The notes beneath the pieces are model-generated. The model was not told where the DNA came from, ran no database searches, and saw only the letters and a list, made by a program, of their open reading frames with translations. A stretch of DNA of 64,000 nucleotides from Yunchengibacter salinarum (GTDB lineage: Bacteria; Pseudomonadota; Alphaproteobacteria; Sphingomonadales; Kordiimonadaceae), in contig NZ_JBBJLN010000010.1 in the NCBI RefSeq assembly GCF_037658235.1, positions 81,422 to 145,421 on the forward strand, read 5' to 3'. Each line of letters opens with the position of its first letter. Position 1 is the stretch's first letter. Below are positions 61,085 to 64,000 of this stretch, piece after piece. Both the position numbers and the translations under genes were made by a program.

Positions 61085-63468
61085 CACACCGTCTCCGGGG
61101 CGGCTTTTTCCAGCTTTTTCGGGCGCGCGGGCAGCCGCATCCTGATCGCAAGCCCCGCCGTGTCCACCGGCTCCAGCAGCATGGTGCCGCCGTGCAGGTT
61201 CACAATACTGCGCACCAGCGCCAGATCGATGCCGGTGCTGCGCCGCCCTTCCGGCGTGCCGCCCACTTCCAGCACGGCGATCAGGCGGTCCCGCTCCCGC
61301 AGGGTCAGGCCACCTTGAAGATTGCTCAGCCGCACATCCACATAGTCTCCCTGCTCCGCCGATTCCACGCTCAGGACAATCTCACTGTCCGGCTGTCCCA
61401 GTGGCAGCATGGCGGCGATCATGTTCACCATCGCCTGCCGCAGGCGCCGGCTGTCCCCTTCAAGGGGCGGGTCTACCCTTGGCGTTTCCACCCGGATTCT
61501 AAGGCCCGCGCGGCTCACCCGGTCAGCGGTCAGGCGTGCCGCTTCCGCCACCAGCGCGCTGGGCGAGACCCGATCCAGATCCAGCGTCATATTGCCGGAT
61601 TCGATCACCGCCAGATCCAGCACATCGGAAATCATGCGCTGCAACTGGCTGGCGGAGGCGATGATGTCCCGCACATAGTCCGCCTGCTGATCGTTCAATG
61701 ACCCGAACAGGCGTTGATCCAGCAATTCGGCAAAGCCCAGAATCGAATTGAGCGGCGTGCGCAATTCATAGGACATATTGGTGATGAACTGAGAGCGCAG
61801 GCGATCCGCCGCTTCCAGCGCGCGGGACCGTTCACGGAGCGCCTGCTCGATTCGGAAACTGTCGGTAATGTCGATCTGGGTCAGCAGGGTGCCGCCATCG
61901 GGCAGCGGCACCAGCGAATAATCCACCACCTGATTGCCCCCCGCATACCAGCGCCCGTTGCGCGGCGCGCGGTTGGCCACCCAGTCCGGCAAACCCTGAA
62001 CGAAGATGTCGTTTTCGCCAAGACGGCTGAGGCGGGGGGCCAAAGCGTCCACCAGGCTGCCCACATGGGGGTCGCCGCTCAGGGTTTCCCGCCCCAGATG
62101 CCACAAATCGGCAAAGGCCGGGTTGCTCAGCCGCAGGCGGCCATCCATACCGAACACCGCCACGCCTTCGCGCATGTTTTCCAGCGTTTCGCGCTGAACC
62201 GCGATCAGCGTATTGACGCTCTGTTCCAGGGCGAGGCGGTCGGTCACATCCTCGAAAATCAGCAACAGGCCCCCCAGCGGGTGCGGCTGGCTCACCACCC
62301 GGAAAGTGGACCCGTCCGGCAGGTGCCAAAGGGTTTCCTCCGGCTCGATCAGGCGGGTGTACTGGTCCAGTATTTCGGCTTTCCATGCCTGAAAATCGGC
62401 CTGTTCCGGCAGGCGACGGCGTTCCCGCATGGCTTCCAGCAAGTCGCCATGATCCGGCTCGCCGTCCAGCCAGTCTTCCGGCAGGTCGGTCAGTCGCCGG
62501 AAAGCGCCATTATAGAAACGCAACTGGCGCCGGGGACCGAAAATGGCCACCGGCGTGCGCAGCCGGTCCAGCGTTTCCCCGTGACTTTCCAGCACGCGGG
62601 ACAGTTCGCCCAGCGCCGTTTCCTCCCCGGTCACATCCAGCGCGACGCCCAGCACTCGCCGCTCATCGAACGGCACATGAATCACGGTGAAAGCCCGGCG
62701 GTTGCCGGAAACAACGGCATATTGCCGTTCCCGCGCGGGCGCCCCGCTCTCGAAGGCGGAGCGCGCCGAATCCACCGGGGCGTGGCGGAACAGCTCCACC
62801 TGATCGCGCAAGACCTGCTCGTCGCTTTCCCCCTCCACCGCCGTTACATAGGTCTGGTTCACCTCCATCAGTGAAAGCGACCGGTCCCGCAGCCAGATCG
62901 GCGTCGGCAGGGCGTTGAGCACCCCCACCAGATCATCCAGCCGCTGTTCGATGGCCATGGTGGCGTCCTGCCCGCCGCGTGGGGCGCCGCGCCGGTCCTG
63001 ACGGAACCAGGCCACGGCGGCGGGCCAGTCGGGATCGGCATGATCCAGCGGTTGCACATCCATGAACAGGCTTTCGCCGCCCACGCCCGACTTGATCATC
63101 AGCGGGCGGGTGCCGCGCCGTTCGCCCGCCAGATGCTGGTGCAGCATCTCCACCACCTCTTCCGGCAGCCCGCCACCGCCCATGCGGCCCTGCACCAGAT
63201 GGTCCAGATCGGGCGGGTCGTCAGGCAGTCCCAGCAGGCGACGGGTAACGGCAGGCGCCTGCACCGCGCCGGTCTGCCACAGCCACAGGGGGGCGCGCGG
63301 ATCGCTTTCGAGAAGGGTGTCGAACAGGGCGGCCAGGTCCGCCAGGCGCTTGTTGGTTCTGGACAGACGCGCCGCGCGCATCAGGGCGGCCAGCGTCAAC
63401 GCGACCCACACGGCGCCCGCAAGCGCCATCGCAATCCACAGGGCCGGGGTCGCCACTTCACTGTCCAT
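61084..63468 (-). CDS. divL: DivL-like PAS histidine-kinase homologue with Tyr in place of His
   Basis: 794 residues from ATG 63468. One N-terminal membrane helix (about 8-30, PALWIAMALAGAVWVALTLAAL) precedes several PAS-like domains (about 60-520), including AVFGMDGRLRLSNPAFADLW. The dimerisation box is NMSYELRTPLNSILGF with Y567 where kinases have His. The ATP boxes are eroded: QAMVNMIAAMLPL, RLSNLQGGL and RSTGIDLALVRSIV. DivL of Caulobacter has the same Tyr swap, a similar size and a tsaE neighbour; there it controls CckA and so CtrA. A further upstream start (63531) is possible. Confidence 0.88.
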   Translation of the reverse strand: MDSEVATPALWIAMALAGAVWVALTLAALMRAARLSRTNKRLADLAALFDTLLESDPRAPLWLWQTGAVQAPAVTRRLLGLPDDPPDLDHLVQGRMGGGGLPEEVVEMLHQHLAGERRGTRPLMIKSGVGGESLFMDVQPLDHADPDWPAAVAWFRQDRRGAPRGGQDATMAIEQRLDDLVGVLNALPTPIWLRDRSLSLMEVNQTYVTAVEGESDEQVLRDQVELFRHAPVDSARSAFESGAPARERQYAVVSGNRRAFTVIHVPFDERRVLGVALDVTGEETALGELSRVLESHGETLDRLRTPVAIFGPRRQLRFYNGAFRRLTDLPEDWLDGEPDHGDLLEAMRERRRLPEQADFQAWKAEILDQYTRLIEPEETLWHLPDGSTFRVVSQPHPLGGLLLIFEDVTDRLALEQSVNTLIAVQRETLENMREGVAVFGMDGRLRLSNPAFADLWHLGRETLSGDPHVGSLVDALAPRLSRLGENDIFVQGLPDWVANRAPRNGRWYAGGNQVVDYSLVPLPDGGTLLTQIDITDSFRIEQALRERSRALEAADRLRSQFITNMSYELRTPLNSILGFAELLDQRLFGSLNDQQADYVRDIIASASQLQRMISDVLDLAVIESGNMTLDLDRVSPSALVAEAARLTADRVSRAGLRIRVETPRVDPPLEGDSRRLRQAMVNMIAAMLPLGQPDSEIVLSVESAEQGDYVDVRLSNLQGGLTLRERDRLIAVLEVGGTPEGRRSTGIDLALVRSIVNLHGGTMLLEPVDTAGLAIRMRLPARPKKLEKAAPETV

Positions 63469-63625
63469 GCCGGGCCTCGCTCCACCGGACACTGGGGCCG
63501 GGCCGCCTCTGCGGCCCGGCGCCCACGTCATCCTTCAAGACCTAGCCGGACAGCCACCGCCCGCGCAAGGGGCAAGCCACGCACGCAGCGGGAACGCCCG
63601 CGCCCGGCACGGCGGCGGCCCCGGA

Positions 63626-64000
63626 TCAGCGGGCGCCGAACTCGCTCTTCAGCAGGTCCACCAGGTCGGTGCGCTCCCACGAGAAGGCGCCGTCACCGGC
63701 GGGGGTACGGCCAAAGTGGCCATAAGCCGCAGTGCGGGCATAGATCGGACGGTTGAGGCCCAGATGCTGGCGAATGCCACGAGGCCGCAGATCCACCGCA
63801 CCGCGCAACACGCGCGCCAACTGGTGCGTGTCCACCTGTGCCCCATCGCCCAGATTGATGTAAAGCGCCAGCGGTTCGGACACGCCGATGGCATAGGCGA
63901 GCTGGATGGTGCATTTGTCCGACAGGCCCGCCGCCACCACATTCTTGGCCAGATACCGCGCCGCATAAGCCGCGGATCGGTCCACCTTGGTGGGGTCCTT
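63626..64000 (-). CDS. metK: S-adenosylmethionine synthetase, C-terminal part
   Basis: The last 124 residues of MetK, running off the window edge. [35 protein letters not shown] and [25 protein letters not shown] are the conserved C-terminal blocks that bind ATP and methionine at the dimer interface. The enzyme makes SAM from methionine and ATP. It is followed by 157 bases and the divL-like gene on the same strand. A 10-bp hairpin (63497-63520) lies between them but lacks a T-run. Confidence 0.96.
   Translation of the reverse strand, partial: KDPTKVDRSAAYAARYLAKNVVAAGLSDKCTIQLAYAIGVSEPLALYINLGDGAQVDTHQLARVLRGAVDLRPRGIRQHLGLNRPIYARTAAYGHFGRTPAGDGAFSWERTDLVDLLKSEFGAR

Noticed and set aside
63497..63520. 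Hairpin GCCGGGCCGC/GCGGCCCGGC as terminator of metK
   Set aside because: A strong stem, but no T-run follows on the minus strand, so it was not listed as a terminator.

Overview
The window is GC-rich chromosomal DNA from an alphaproteobacterium. The evidence is gene order and gene content: hemC-hemD-mitofilin-like-hemY, murA-DUF2948-hisG-hisD-UPF0262-phosphatase-infA-maf-rng-yacG, trpF-trpB-trpA-accD-folC, and a DivL-like gene followed by tsaE-murU-addB-addA-trxA, along with DUF2794, UPF0262 and DUF2948 proteins that are typical of this class. The order within the class cannot be settled from the sequence alone. Most genes are housekeeping. No transposase, phage gene, integrase or CRISPR array was seen.

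Layout. 1-512: end of an Fe-S assembly locus (SufT-like, SufA-like). 669-5953: accessory genes, namely a large uncharacterised protein with a PurL/PurM-like C-terminal half, a family-2 glycosyltransferase and a sulfotransferase. 6183-10754 (minus): tRNA-Thr, hemY, a Mic60-like protein, hemD and hemC. 10906-16031: tsaD, gpsA, a YciI protein, a Rieske protein, a GIN-domain protein, a DUF2794 protein and queD. 16156-24582: signalling genes (a chemoreceptor, a hybrid histidine kinase, a receptor-like fragment and a PAS kinase) with cspA, a secreted protease and small unknown genes. 24640-33406 (minus): the cell wall/His/RNA operon ending at tRNA-Phe. 33570-36798: tRNA-Thr, repeats, an exported catalase-peroxidase and a DUF962 protein. 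36951-42970: a MerR regulator, its probable operator and a beta-oxidation operon. 43034-44948: an AT-rich orphan gene and a membrane/XRE-regulator trio. 45052-47266: a secreted protein, a B3/4-domain protein and a dienoyl-CoA isomerase-like crotonase. 47273-52372: the trp/acc/fol operon. 52679-61084 (minus): trxA, addA, addB, murU and tsaE. 61084-64000: the DivL-like pseudokinase and the end of metK.

Most notable signals: (a) a four-copy structured repeat family, found as one tandem pair in each of two convergent gene junctions, with compensatory changes in a hairpin; (b) a DivL-like kinase with Tyr in place of the phospho-acceptor His and eroded ATP-binding boxes; (c) murU without the amgK kinase gene that normally lies between tsaE and murU; (d) a diverged PurL-like protein of unknown role; (e) an AT-rich gene just past a strong terminator; (f) near-palindromic or directly repeated operator candidates upstream of the beta-oxidation operon and of the small XRE operon. 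No clearly new multi-gene system was established. The repeat family and the PurL-like protein are the best leads.
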